A DNA stretch of 64,000 nucleotides. It comes from Isoetes taiwanensis. Taxonomy: Eukaryota > Streptophyta > Lycopodiopsida > Isoetales > Isoetaceae. Below the pieces are notes generated by a model. It ran no database searches. It saw only the letters and a list, made by a program, of their open reading frames with translations, and was not told the origin of the DNA. Shown here in pieces: positions 45,357 to 58,107 of the stretch. The translations under genes and the position numbers were made by a program. Position 1 is the first letter of the stretch, and each line of letters starts with the position of its first letter. The stretch covers positions 11,359,426-11,423,425 of the forward strand of contig JAJEKV010000036.1 in assembly GCA_021234155.1 (NCBI GenBank), in the 5' to 3' direction.

Positions 45357-45959
45357 CTGCACAAATATACAATATCGTGAAATATACATAAATACATGTC
45401 AAGTGTGTGTTCAAAGATGCAGCTGTTCCCGCATATCCATGATCTCTTAAAGGTATGATCCCAGCATCCGCACGCCGTGTTCAATATCGCATATAGTGGT
45501 TGGCTTGGTCTGACCAACTCAGCATAACGTGTACAAATTTGATCATATGCTGGATAGCTTTGAAGGGTATAGCATTCATCCTCAATGGCTCCCGTTTGGC
45601 AGCATTGACAAAGCCTGTCCTATCGTGGCTACCCAATCCATCTGCCTATCTCAATTCGAAGACGATGTGCACTTGTACGAATCGAGGCAATGAGTCCACG
45701 CCCTTTTCATAGACAAATGAGTACGCAGATAGCATTGCTAGCCTCGTTCTAATGTGGGATTTATGTGGTGCTGGTATTGTGATGTCTTGATCTTTTCAAG
45801 GGCACTGGCATCCCAGAGCTTGCCGAGGAAGCAAGCGTCAAGGTATTGCCTCAAGCTATGGTAATCTACCTCTATTTGCACTTTATGCACCTGTGTTCCT
45901 GCACATTCCACCTGGCCCGCCACTAAGCTTTGGTTTCCCTCCAGCAGGTCTTGAGGCGC

Positions 45960-47045
45960 TGCGCCCCCAATGCCATGGTATAAGCTAGGTTAGGGAGACG
46001 CGCGTGCTACGAAGGCTTTCTGCACTTCCTTCAAGTCATTCCAGGTAGCGAAGGACACCATGGGGCCCCATATTTCGACCCTATATAAAAGGACGGTCCC
46101 CACTAAGATGTTGAATAGGTGCAACTGATGGGCTCAATCATACAGCTCTGCTCTGTGGCTATTCTGCATTGTATATAGTGCTTTCCATTCCTGTGTCACA
46201 CGGAGCCCGATGGAAGTATCCCAGTGCATAGTAGAAGAGAAATCCACTCCAAAATATTTGTAGGTGGGTGCCACTTCCATATTTTACCTCTGGTAACTGA
46301 AGGAGGGACCCCTGAACTGGCATGAGGTTGATATGAGGACCACCTCGGTCATGGCTAAGTTGCTGCTCGAGAATTTCGGTAAACACCGAACTGACCATGA
46401 TTGTTCAATAATTGGATGGGCAGTGTGGGTCACCTGCTTTGTAGATGGAAACAACTCTGCTAGTGGTCCATTGCAAGGGGAAACTTCCTTATAACGCCCT
46501 ATTGTACAAGGCAATTAGTACGATACTATGGAGGGTCCTGCCCACTGGAACAACTCTGCTTTCTCATCGGCCAGATGCTGTAAGCCCTGGTCCATGTCTG
46601 CCTCTATGATTTCTAGCACCAGCCCTTCTTGCGGGGCTAATGCTGCTTGTGCACCCTGAGGGCCGTATAGCTGCTGCAAATATTGCCCCTATTGCTCAGA
46701 AGTGATGTTCCCTATAGGTTATACTGGCTTTCTGAACACCCTTTCCTAGAAGGTCATGGGCTGATGGTCCAAGAGGTAGAATATTTTCCTTTGATGCGCT
46801 GGGATGTACCTGGCATTTTTAGCTTTAAGGAGGATGCAATACTGGCTGACCGCATGTGCACGTAGAGCAGGGCCTGTGATCTGGTGGAGCCAGTGCTTGT
46901 ATTTCTTGCACTCCACATCAAACCACTAATTACGTGGGGGGGTTGTGGTCCCCAAGGTCCGTTGAGGGCAGCTTCTCCCACACCTTTCTGCAGTAGTCTC
47001 GAGCAGCTGGCTTATCTGTTGCTCTAGCGTAGGGTACTGCAAAAT
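45960..47045 (-). pseudogene. LINE reverse transcriptase relic, inverted copy of the 33.6-kb family
   Basis: Reading downward from 47045 the - strand gives LEQQISQLLETTAERC, SARNTSTGSTRSQALLYVHM...IKGKYSTSWT, YLQQLYGPQG, a PCTIGRYKEVSPCNGPLAELFPSTKQVTHTAHPI block and TIMVSSVFTEILEQQLS. Each aligns with the + strand relic at 33590-34310 in the same order. Many shifts and stops are present, and the RT active site is not preserved. The 3' limit is uncertain and may reach about 45490. Confidence 0.7.
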
Positions 47046-49180
47046 TCCTATCAAGTCATATGTGAGCATCTGGGCATAAGCCTCTACATGTTCGTAATCC
47101 AATCATAGGGTAAAATAATAGAGTGGGAAATATGCAGCGAAATGTAAAAGAAATAGGCAAAATAAGAAATGTGAAACAAGAATAAGAATAGGTAAGACAA
47201 GAAATAGGTAGCATTGTGTTTAAAACACAAACAGGCTCGGAATGTTCAAAAAACTAGAAGGCTCGGAATTCATTTAAAAGCTCAGAAGCCCAAAAATGTT
47301 AAAAACATTGAAACATAGGAACTCAAAAACTCAGAAACATAGCTCAAAAACCTATTCTATACTACCTTAACTCAAAAGCAATTCTAATCGAGTTTGAATG
47401 TGCCGAGATAAAATGGTTGCGCTTCTTAGCCGAATTTGAAAGCGCCGGAAGCGTGAATTGCAGAATGTTTGAAGAAATGCAAAGACGTATAGATTCTGTT
47501 TAAAGCAGATTATGGAATGGACCTTTTTTCTTTCAGATAGAATAACTGCCACGAGCTGTCAATAGAAATTGTACCTTTTAAAGGTTAAAGGTTATAGGTT
47601 TAAAACTTCTAAAGTTATTAAGTTTAAAGTTATCTTTTAACGTTACAGGTTTTGTTTGAAGTTATGGGTTTCTTTTTTACTTAACCATGTTTCATAACAT
47701 GGTTATATGCATTATTTATTGCTAGAATTTGCTTTTATGAATATTTCCTTCTTGGGCATTCATAAAGTTGCACATGGCAGGCATTTTGGAGACTGTAAAT
47801 CTCAGACTGGCTGGTGTATAATAAAGCAGAACAGGCCATCAGATTGGCTGGCGCATATCAATTCTGTCTATCTGTTTAATAAAAGATCAAGAATCAAAAG
47901 GGATATTATCTAATAACAAATACGTTGCTTCCTAAATATGAGACGAAGTATAAATTCTGTCAACGTAGTAATATAGAGAACATAATGTGCTTATGCTTAA
48001 AGAGTTGAAATGCTTGCATAGACCATCCAAGTTCTCTTCAGATATAGGAAATTCTTGAAGAGTAATTCACAGCTTGTTGTAGCCAACCAGCCAACCAAGC
48101 ATTCGGTTCACAAAGGAAAATTGATTGTTCCCTAAAGATGAAACATTATAGAAATTCTGTCAACATGATAATAGAGAGATGTTTACATAACATGTTTATG
48201 CTTAAACAATAAAAATATTTACCTAAACCATCCAAGTCCTTCAGATACAAGGAGTTTCTGAATAGTATTTCGCATGTTTCTGTATACATACATCTACAAT
48301 AAGCATCTTACAACACAATTTTGTTTTTCTTTTAAAAGTTAAATAGAGGCCTTTAGGCCTAGATTACCTTGAAAAAGGGGAAGAGCCACTCACACCATAA
48401 TAGCCTAGGAGATTGATGTGAAATTAAGCATGGAATAGAAAGGAAATCTAATCATAATGCAAAATCTCCATCGCCATAACCAAACTCTACTCCAGTGGTT
48501 TTCCAGAGCGACCACGGAGGAAATAATCAAGTTAGGCAACCTTCACTCCATGACTGATGCAAAATGCATTTCACGAAAAGAGGGACGAAACAAATGGATT
48601 TTGTGAAAAAGGGAAGAAAAAAATTGATTAATAGTGGGATTACAAGGGGTTCCAAAATCGCAAAAAGCTTAAAGCCAAAGCCATTTCATTCACTCCCAAA
48701 TGTAAAAAGAAAAAGAAGCTAATAGAAAGAAGCTAGAGGAGAAAAATATTACCCGAGGTATCAGCTTGAAAGGAAAATTAGCATGCAATGATCGAAATTG
48801 GACTTCCCATTTGCTCGTTCAAACAAGAATAAGCTACGAGACGGAACTTCTGCAAGCAACTCAAACAGGTCGGAAACTTTGCCTTTCCTTCTTACAATCT
48901 TTCATAATGATAGTAGCAAAAGAAAGGTTCTCGGTTGAAGGAAGAATGACTATAATTTTTCCAGGAGACTTTCTAATTTTCTCAACCACACGATGAGAAA
49001 ATTAAAGATCCAACGATACAGAGTAATTTTAGCTGAGGTGTCGTGACAGGTGGATAGGCGAGAAATCCAAAAAATATTGTTTGGACGGGGGTGGTTAGGC
49101 AAGCCTGATAATAATAATATAATATGAAATAGTGGCCTTCATTATCTAGTGGGGGCAAATTGACTTCATCTATAAAGACA
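47046..49180. other. Non-coding stretch with a diverged duplication
   Basis: Blocks at about 47930-48090 and 48120-48285 share AAATTCTGTCAAC, TTATGCTTAAA, ACCATCCAAGT and TTCAGATA segments in order, so they are a decayed tandem duplication. 47560-47690 is rich in AAGTTA/AGGTTT repeats. No gene. Confidence 0.45.
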
Positions 49181-49189
49181 AGTTTATTG

Positions 49190-50560
49190 TTGCTTGAACA
49201 TGGAATATGCATGCAATTCCTTTCACTCTCACAAGCTATATAAAACCGTTGCATATGCCATATTATTTGTATTTGATAATTATCTAGGAACTCTTATCAC
49301 TAACAATATATTGTATGGAAGCAAGGTAATTGGGACTCCATTTTGCAATGGATAAAAGGGCTCCCTCTGACTGATGGAGAATGGGAGCGAGTCTATCTAT
49401 GTTGCAATGTGTTGGTACACTATGTAACGGCACCAAAAAGCATTGAGCCGACCCAGTTACACTTATCATGTGCTAATCTTGTGATTTATTCTTCATATGA
49501 TAGAAGAAGATAACATTTTTACATATTATTAGGAAAACATTGAACAATTTAGGAAGGAACGCATTGTGACACATATTTGGCCAATGGCCAAAAGACATGG
49601 CACACACCTTCATTTCTTTTATAGCTGTCGAGTGGACTTGGTGGGTTACGTCCCCAGGGACCCCTCAAAAGAGGCCATGTGTCCGATGGGACCCTCAAAA
49701 GAGTCCATGTGGCCAGACTTAGCATAGTGGAAGGTGCCATGTCTTGATCATGGAACGTCCACCTACTTGTGAGCAAGAGCGTATCGATTGTTGGTTGAAA
49801 TATTAACATAAAAGTATTCCAAGTAGTGCCCACCAAGAACCTAAGAACCTCATAAACTAAGTCCACATCTGTATACCTAAAAAAAGGGAGGAATAACAAG
49901 TCGGTAAGTTACTACTATGGGATAAGCCGTGCACCATCTCCGGGTTGGATTCACACTAGTGTCCATATTCACATTGTCCCTATGTGTATCATTATTTTTA
50001 GAATATACTCCAAGCGTCCACATTCACGCTACTGTCCATACCTTTCGTCTTGTTTTTGAAATATATGGAAGCTACCATTGTCGTTTTGCTTTTGCTTTTG
50101 AAATAGTGGAAGCTACCAAACATGTTTGTTGTAGCTTGATTATGCAATACGCATGCAATTTCTTGTCACTCTAACAAGCCATGTAGAACTGTTGCATATG
50201 GGATTGTATTTGTTAATTGATAATTATCTAAGAACTCTATCATTTAACAATCCTGTTGTTGTAGCTTGGAGATACAATGCATACAGTTTCTTGTCACTCT
50301 AATGAGCTATAGAACTGTTGAATATGTGATATTATTTGTTAATTGATAGTTATCTAAGAACTCTATCATTAACCATATCTTGTATGGGGGCAAGGTAATT
50401 GAGATTCTATTCATGCAACGGATAAAGGACTTCCCCGACCCGTGGAGGCAGGAAACAGGTCTCGATGTGGTGCATAATTCATTTTTCAATGCATTGGTAC
50501 GTCATGTGGCAGCACCGAAATGCATTCAATCAATCCGATTACAGTTATCATATGTGCACT
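49190..50560 (+). repeat. Local repeats: one long pair plus a third short copy
   Basis: A unit of about 125 bp starting CATGCAATTCCTTTCACTCT occurs at about 49210, 50152 and 50278. The first and third continue in similarity for about 180 bp more (TTGTATGGRRGCAAGGTAATTG... to ...ACAGTTATCATATG). So a roughly 300-bp block is duplicated 1 kb apart, with the 5' part duplicated again in tandem. Confidence 0.7.
49560..49740 (+). repeat. Dispersed repeat D (others 53170-53405, 54365-54440)
   Basis: Shares CAATTTAGGAAGG, ACCTTCATTT, GTGGCCA and CCCTCAAAAGAGGCCATG with 53170-53405 and 54365-54440. Copies are strongly diverged and contain indels. Confidence 0.5.
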
Positions 50561-50645
50561 TTTCCTTCCTATATAAAGCACTATCCAATTTCTGTTCCCA
50601 CCTAATTTCTTTCTTCAAAATTACGATCGCATGACACGTTGCATC

Positions 50646-50776
50646 TTTGCATTTATTGCGGCCATTAATACACTAATACTTGGTGAGACATGTGTGCACT
50701 TTGCATTTATTGCGGCCATTAATACACTTTGCATTTATTGCGGCCATTAATATACTGCATTTATTGAGGCCATTAT
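50646..50776 (+). repeat. Minisatellite, four units with core TTTGCATTTATTGCGGCC
   Basis: Units begin at about 50646, 50700, 50728 and 50755; the middle ones are 28 bp apart and nearly identical through ATTAATACAC. Confidence 0.8.
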
Positions 50777-51126
50777 TCCGACGTCTGCCATAGCCAGACC
50801 TGTGCCTGCCCCTGCATATAAAACTCTGGCGCCAGATTTCTTGGTAGCTTCTGGTTATTCCACAACTATTTTTTCTCAGATTCAAACCTCTTGGAGATGA
50901 TTTGGGATGCTAGAACAAAGATCTGCCAGGCAATTTGGGATGAATCAGAGCCTTAAGAAGAAATAACTATGGCGTTTTCCCATATAGCTTTATCCCCTGT
51001 GCTTTGCAGCCTACCCATCTGTGCCCTTCATCAATGCTATGCCAGATCTGGCTATGGCTCTGACGTCTTTTTTCCTATGTTTTGTTATGCTGGCTTCTGC
51101 ACAAAGAAAAGGAACGACACACAAAA

Positions 51127-51471
51127 CTATGGCTCCAGCGAAATTCCAAACAAGAACAGCCATGGTTTGGGGCTTGAAAAACGTCTCCGGAGCTTCAAGA
51201 AATGGGGCGACAGAGTGATTTGCCTCCATTTCTTGCATACAGCCCGAGCTCTGAGAAGATCTAACAGCGGCAACCTGGCAGGACACATCTCCAGAATATG
51301 ATCCGGCAACTGGATCGCCTCCATATCCAAAAAAACCTTGCTCTGCCCTATTTTTGCATCCCGGGGCACGGATTTTTTACTAGAACTGAAGCAACGCATC
51401 AAATTCGAGCCCGATTCACAACCCAGATGGCATTTCTCGCGCAGGCTGGATTGAAGGGTCCTACTTAGCAT
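51127..51471 (-). pseudogene. F-box protein N-terminal fragment
   Basis: The - strand frame contains IQLPDHILEMCPARLPLLDLLRARAVCKKWRQI and then SPHFLKL...KPWLFLFG, the F-box (Skp1-binding) motif and the segment that follows it in plant F-box/kelch proteins (family LPxxLLExxLARLP---LxRxRxVCKxW). The frame ends at a TAG just after LFGISLEP, before any kelch repeat, and other frames downstream show no good continuation. It is probably a truncated relic, though a short expressed protein cannot be excluded. Confidence 0.6.
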
Positions 51472-51479
51472 AATGCTAT

Positions 51480-53098
51480 AGTAATTGTGTTGCTAATCCG
51501 CCCAAAGTATCTGTTAGAATGCATTTTGCCGGATTGGGTTTAGAGAAAAAACATGTTCCTTTGATTTTTCCTCTGTTTCGGCATTCAAAAGCTCCTGAAG
51601 ACTTGCTTGTTTTGCATTTGATCATTCCGATTCCAATTTAAGGTCGGTCTCAGCAAAATCTGGGCCAAAAAATGTATAGAATCGTTGATTGAGCAAGCAA
51701 TCTAGGCCCGAAAAGGAGGAGAAAAATTCTTGCGATTGAATCGAGTGTCTTTTTTTTTGTGCATCCATTGTGCAAATTTGATGAACCAGTTGCCAGAAAT
51801 TCTTATTAGGATTTGATAGACAGATTTCAAATTTGGATTTGATAGATAGCTCTGATGAAATCCATCAGATTTGTTCAAATCTTGAAGCAATCGAGGCGAA
51901 TTTTGTCTGATCTGAGAAAAATCAACATGATGGACAAATTTTGGAAAGGAGGAGCAAGGATTTGGAGCGGGGCGTGCCCGGTTGAGCAAATTGTTTGAAA
52001 AATGGCCTGACATACTTTAAGAAAAACCCATAATGGCCCTACTCTGCCACTTCTATACTGGAAACAGCCTCCTCGTGTGATGGAATCCATTCCCTGTGGT
52101 CGGCCCTAGGCTTATAACAGAACCCATGATCACCCTCTGCATTTTCTTTTGGTCGATCATGGGTCCCTATAACCTTATAGCCCCCAGAGTGCTACTCAAC
52201 TACTTTGCCACCTAAGTCAACATTGCATAAACTATGGATATAAGGACACCTATCTACCTCCAAAATGCACAAAGTATATCACAACCATACATAATTTTGA
52301 TGGCATTCACATTTCTAAGTCACACATAATAACATGATCTACTGATTAAGTAGGTCACAAATGCTAAGGAATAGATCATAAATAGGTCTTTGATTTAGAT
52401 CCACTTGAAATATGTATATTTGGCACAAGGTAACTAGCAGTTTGCTCAAAACAAAACTCGCTAACAAGTGAAGAGATATTTAGCTTTTCTAAGGAGAGAT
52501 GAGCTGATGCATTTGCCAAGCTAATTTAAGCTTATGGGATTAATTATTTCTACTAGAGCAGAAAATGATGCAGAACCCTTAATAACTCACTTACAGATGG
52601 AATTCTATGTTGTCAATTATTAATATGGATATTTTTCATTGGGCCTGGGCTCTCTATAACTGCCGAGCTTTTCATCCTCCCTCGAAAATACCAGCCTTTA
52701 GCAGAGGATTAGTCAATCCCGTCGGAGCATCTGAATAATTTCGAGCATTCGTTCATATCTCTGTTTACCATTGCCTACACTTACAACAAGGATTACAATA
52801 TACGCTATATTCACAACGCTAATCAGAATGATAGAACAATTGGTACCTTCAGCTTCTCTGCATAAAATGCAGAAGGGTCAAGCCTAGTGCAAGCACATTT
52901 AAAAAGCAAATTGTTTACACTCTGGTTCGGTAATGGGTCAAGCCTAGTGCAATCCATGGACACTTTTATGCTGTTACCCTAACAGAAGATGTAAAGATTG
53001 GTTTTTTCAACTACATCCTTTTTTGCTACAGCTTGAATTGAGAAACTTCGCCATAAAATGCTCTCCATAGTAGTGGGTTTAGAACTGATATCAAGTTG
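51480..53098. other. Non-coding stretch, nothing recognised
   Basis: No coding or RNA signal. The sequence GGGTCAAGCCTAGTGCAA occurs twice (about 52874 and 52935). Confidence 0.4.
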
Positions 53099-53150
53099 GT
53101 AAAGAGGAATGTTCGTGGCGGCCAAGGTCCGCCGCGATAAATTTCTTGTA
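53099..53150 (-). mobile_element. CACTA-like terminal inverted repeat (right-facing end)
   Basis: The complement reads TGTACAAGAAATTTATCGC, then a GC hairpin and CCGCCACGAACATTCCTCTTTAC, closely matching 27141-27196 in inverted orientation. It would be a right-hand end, with the interior to the left. Whether it pairs with 27141 or belongs to another lost element cannot be told. Confidence 0.5.
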
Positions 53151-53405
53151 CATGTTATTATAGATAACATTGTAAGCAATTTAGGAAGGCATTGTGAAAC
53201 GGCCAAAAAACATGGTGGATACCTTCATTTTTTTGTAGATGTCAAGCGCACTTGGTGAGTTACGCCCGTTCAAAAAGTGGGGTATAGATAACCATTTGCC
53301 TAAAAATTCAAAAAAATAGAAGCGGGCCCCTCAAAAGGAGTAATGCCTACTATGCCATGCTTAAACTACCATGTGGCTAGGCATAATATGGTGAAAGGTG
53401 TCTTG

Positions 53406-55130
53406 TTTGAAAAAACGTATGGGGGAACCTACGCCACCTGCAAGTTTGTGGGAGAAACCTGGCGACGACAGCCGCAAGCAACAACACCGACAGGTTTCTT
53501 CCAGGAACCAACTGGTGGTGTAGCTTTTCGATGTGGCCTTCTTTATCTTCCAATTACCTCAGGACTCAAGATCTTGTCTCAGAAGTGAAGATCGTTGTGA
53601 AACCCATATAAATTCATAGCAAAACTGTCGCGAATCCCGTGCAAATTCAAAGTGAATCTTCTGATTTTCAAAGCAAAGGAGCAGAAGTTTTAGAGAACTA
53701 TAAGATCCAGTGGCACAGTTTGCAAACCTTGAATTTCTGGCTTTCTTCAAAGCCATCAAAACTTTTTTTGGCTTTCTTCAAAAGGGTCATCAATCCCCTG
53801 CAAATCCGTACTAAATATGCTCGAAGGCACTGCAAATCCATCGCAAATTTGTTGAAGACTTTGCAGATCTGCTGAAGCACCTCCAAATCCATCAAAATCC
53901 CTGAAATCCGTTGCAAAAGCTTTGAGCAGAGCAAGCTATGACGACCATTTACAAAAACCCTATTGGCAATGCCGCCAGAGCAGTCGCCTTCCAAAAATTA
54001 CTATTAACAAAAAAACCAAAACCCCTGTAATGTAAGGTAAGGTTTGATAACCAAAAATACGTGATTGATGCTATAGAAAGATATTTGGCATGTAAGACCG
54101 AAGCCTGCTAGAGTCAACGGCTGGATCGAGGCCTTACGTGCCAAATATATAGCCGAGGACGTACCATCAAGACTCAGTTGGGGCGATAATCACCTTATTG
54201 TGCTTATATAGGTGGAACCGTACTAATAACTAGTTATCAGTACTCTACCCAAGTACGAAGAACTAATTATCAGTACTGCACCAATTATGATAACGAAAAA
54301 ATAAGGACTTCCCTTTATACACAAGAGTCTGATAGGGTAATTGTCAGGTGATGAAGGTTACAAGGATGAGGCCCCTCAAAAGAGGCCATGCGGCCAAGCC
54401 TAGTATGGTAAAAAAGAACCTCATAAACGAAGTCCACATTTTCTCCATCGGATGCTAGCTTCATACAATAAATATATAGAAAATTTAGATGGATAGAGAC
54501 AACCTACTCCTTCTGCTTCGGGAAGAAGCCACTCCCCTAACATTCCAAGAAAGAAGATTCATGTGGGTAGTTGAATGTGCTCCACATCTATCTCAGGGGC
54601 ATGATGGACGCGATTTAAAATAGTGAATCTGGCAGTTCTAATGGCACAAACATACTTGAGGCAATACACCATCAGAAAGCCATTGGGATTCCAATGCACT
54701 AAAGATCATCTTCAATTCACACCAAGTTGTTGAGTAGCAAATTGATCCATCATAACAATGCCAATGACCTTGCAGAAGATAAATGTAGAAATAAATAGCA
54801 AGCAGTGATGTGCAAGATGACACATTCATTGATGGGATGCAGATATATAATGAGTATCAAATAAACGTCCAAGAGATGCTTTTGAGATACATGCTTCACA
54901 TGGTCTATAGATTACAATAAGAAATAATCATGCTGAAAAAACCAATCTAATATTGCAAAAGTCCCACATTTGACAGAGAATGTGAAAAAAATGCAAAGAG
55001 CATATAGGAGTTATCTATGCAAAGGAACCATGTAATTTGATGTCTTTACAATAAACCAGAATAGTACAAAATCAAGAAGTTGCAATCGCATTTCTCAACA
55101 AATGCTAAATCTTCCAGTGTGAAGAGAGTT
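53406..55130. other. Non-coding stretch with short decayed repeats
   Basis: At 53620-53930 segments like CAAATCCATCGCAAATT and CTTTCTTCAAAAG recur in degenerate form. A further piece of repeat D is at 54365-54440. No gene supported. Confidence 0.4.
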
Positions 55131-55137
55131 AATAACC

Positions 55138-55191
55138 TTCCCTCCCTCCCTCCCTCCCTCCCTCCCTCCCTCCCTTCCTTCCTTCCTTCCT
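55138..55191. repeat. (CCCT)n/(CCTT)n microsatellite
   Basis: About ten CCCT units followed by four CCTT units. Confidence 0.95.
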
Positions 55192-55987
55192 AAATTGTCA
55201 TGGAACTTGTTCAATCGAGTTTCAAGACATGGCCTTTCAGATAGCTCAAAACAGCCCGCTTCTTTGGAATAGGACCAAGCCTATAAAATATATGTCATAT
55301 AAATGAGGGTTTTCGTTAATGTAACTTGATGTATCACCTACAGTTGCCGGATCCCAACCGAATAGGTGTTCTTGAACCATGCCTTGAGAACACACTAGCT
55401 GTGTGCAAGAAATAACGGGATTAAATAATGGGAATATGAACTTCACTAAATCCTATGATCTATGAGATGCATCGAGTATGTTAGGACAAAATGAGTTTTC
55501 TAATGGGCAGGGAAATTTTTTTGGCAACCAAAAAGCCAAAAACATTAGACATGTATTCATATAAAAAAAATACACAAAAATATTTTTCACCATCGAAAAT
55601 ACAACCAATAATTGCGGCCATCAGATCTAAGATATGCTTAGAATATACCTCAAGATACCCAAACCCACCCTCTCTCTACCAAATTGCCCCTTAAAAGGGG
55701 CAATCCCAACCCCCCCCCCCCCAAAAAAAAAAAAAACCATTGTTTTGACTGCAGTAACTATGACAACTTTAATGCTTCACTATTATGCTAGATGCATCCA
55801 TATTTATTCTATTTCTCCACTCATGTAGTCCCATTCTATTAGGAACGTACAATTGCAATAATCTTGTCTGTTACTACATCTCTATTCACAAATTTTCTTT
55901 TTGTTTGTTTAAATTGCCATTTATTTCCCTTCTTAACTCAGCTTGTCCTTTTATTTCCAACACAGTAAATGGACTTTTCTATTATGT

Positions 55988-58091
55988 TTTTTTTTTGAAG
56001 GACTTGAGCCTTTATCCAGAGAAAGTTACAAAGTAGAATGGGGACTAAAAACTCAGTGGAGAGAATGTCCACCAGAGCAAAACACCCCACTCAAATACAA
56101 CATCTAAACAATATGAAGAGCAAGCAAAAACTCATAAGTAGGTATGAATCTGAAGATAGTGCTCCCAAATACGACTCTTCATCTCGTTAGCAATTGATGA
56201 GCACCTGAATGCTTTGACAATTCGTTGTTGGGCATCAAGAAGGATCTGTGCATCTGAACTTGAAAGACCTTTGAATATGAGAAGATTCCTTCTTTTCCAA
56301 ATGGACCAAATGATCCATGCAGAAGCCAAATGAAATGCCCTTTTTGCCAAATTATTCCAACTACTTGGATAGACTGCTAATAACACCTGCTGGCTATTCA
56401 AATTGCAACGAAAGAGGCCTTGAAGCCACAAGCAAGCATGTCTGACATGTCTACATAGGAAGAAGCAATGCTCAATTGTCTCGTCCCTCTGTGCAAATAA
56501 GGGACAAACTGCAGATACCTCTGGACGAAACCTATGCACCAGAATGTTAACGTGCAGACAACGATGACTGACTTGCCACCATAAAACAGATTCTTTGGGA
56601 TGGAGTAGTTTATCCCATACCCATTTCCATACTGCTTTCTGCCGATCCCTAGGAATGACCAGAGGCCACTTGGACGAAGGAGGCAAGACGTCCGTAGCAA
56701 GTAAGACCTTGTACATGGAATTTACCAACTTATCTGCTTTGGCACACTCATGAACTACCCAAGGTTGAGGGTCATCCGCTTGTGCTACTGGAGGAAGAAT
56801 TGAAGACACCTTCTGCCAAATAGCCCGATCCCACCTTAAAAGGAGGAACTTAGCTCTAAACTCTTCCCATGTCAGCAACTGCCTTTGATTATTATACCAA
56901 TCCGATATCATATACACACCTGCTGATCTCTGTCGATGCTGCATCAATGGGTGGACTGAAGATACTAGAGGACCACCGTCCAACGAAATCCACCAACAAC
57001 TTGCAGTAGTGCTAGTGTGCGCAAGATGGTGAAAATGAAACAGAGATTGTATAGTCTCCCACGCAACTAGCAGTCCTCTAAGAAATGGGAACGCATTAGG
57101 GTATGCGGTCAATGGGTAAAACAGAGCCCAGGGAAAAAGTTGCCTAAGAGATGGAGACCCAAATGAAATGCACATTTGCAAAGACTGATAAACAAGACAG
57201 GAACCCAGGGACTCATCCACATTATTCAAAATTCTCCAAATAAACTTAGAAATCATCACCTTGCTTTGCAAAAGAAAATTGATCATTCCAAGACCGCCAC
57301 AATGCTTTGGCAACATGCACTTTTCCCAACTGACTTTGACAGCAGCAGCCTCCTCTGTTCCCCCCCAGATGAAGTTCCTGACAATCCTGACAATAAGTTG
57401 TACCTTTGACTGTGGAGCCAGCATGAACGAAGCCATATACACATGGGTGCTACTTAAAACTGACTTAGCCGTAACGATTCATCCCGCCATGGAAAGCTTC
57501 GCTGTGGACCACCAGAAAAGGTGCTTTTCCAAGCCCTTAATCACTGCCTCCCATGCATCTCCTGATGAGATATGCACACCTACAGGGATACCAAGAAGTT
57601 TAGTTTCTTTACCATGGGGAAGGATCTTCCATGGATAGGCAGTTACACATGGTGGAACTGGAGAGTCCAATGCCCATAGTGCTGTGCACTTCTGCCAACC
57701 CACAAAAATATCAGATGCTAGGGAAAAAGAATCCAACAAGGAAACGACATTCTGCAAATTTTGCTCATCTGTCCGCAGAAAAAGGAAAGTGTCATCCGCA
57801 TATTGATTACAGATCTCATGCGGCCCATTGTTTATAGGAAGTCCATGCAAGATTCCCTCCTGTGCGGCAAGAGAGAAGACCTGGGCAAGAACCTCTGCCA
57901 CAACTGTAAATAACAATGGAGCTAATGGGCAGCCCTGACGGATGCCACGACCCACCTGAAAGAATGCTGAGGGTTCCCCTTGGAAGAGAATAGAAGAGCG
58001 AGCAGAATAATGAAGCCTCATGACACCAGTTGTGAATTGTGCACCAAAACCAAAGTGTAAGAGACATTTCTCTAAGAAGGCTCAGTCATAC
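55988..58091 (-). mobile_element. 5'-truncated L1-like LINE with 16-bp target duplication
   Basis: The insertion is bounded by a perfect 16-bp duplication GACTTTTCTATTATGT at 55972-55987 and 58092-58107, and on the - strand ends in an A-run (T-run at 55988-55996). It is truncated in the RT palm at its 5' side. Two open frames lie inside, separated by one TGA. Confidence 0.92.
56132..58091 (-). pseudogene. LINE RT, thumb, connection and C-terminal region with one in-frame TGA
   Basis: From the truncated 5' edge the frame reads CLLHFGFGAQFTTGVMRL, then GRGIRQGCPLAPLLF, the catalytic NQYADDTFLFL, and ends a first open part at LSMAG with TGA (57479-57481). The same frame resumes at once and runs to 56132 with THVYMASFMLAPQSK, RNFIWGG, CGGLGMINF and a C-terminal zf-RVT-like region (CPLFAQRDETIEHCFFLC). 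Restoring one codon would give a continuous frame of about 650 codons, so decay is slight. It makes no complete element because the endonuclease part is absent. Confidence 0.88.
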
Positions 58092-58107
58092 GACTTTTCT
58101 ATTATGT

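Noticed and set aside
55138-55191. CRISPR-like array
   Set aside because: It is a plain tetranucleotide microsatellite, and CRISPR arrays do not occur in plant nuclear DNA.
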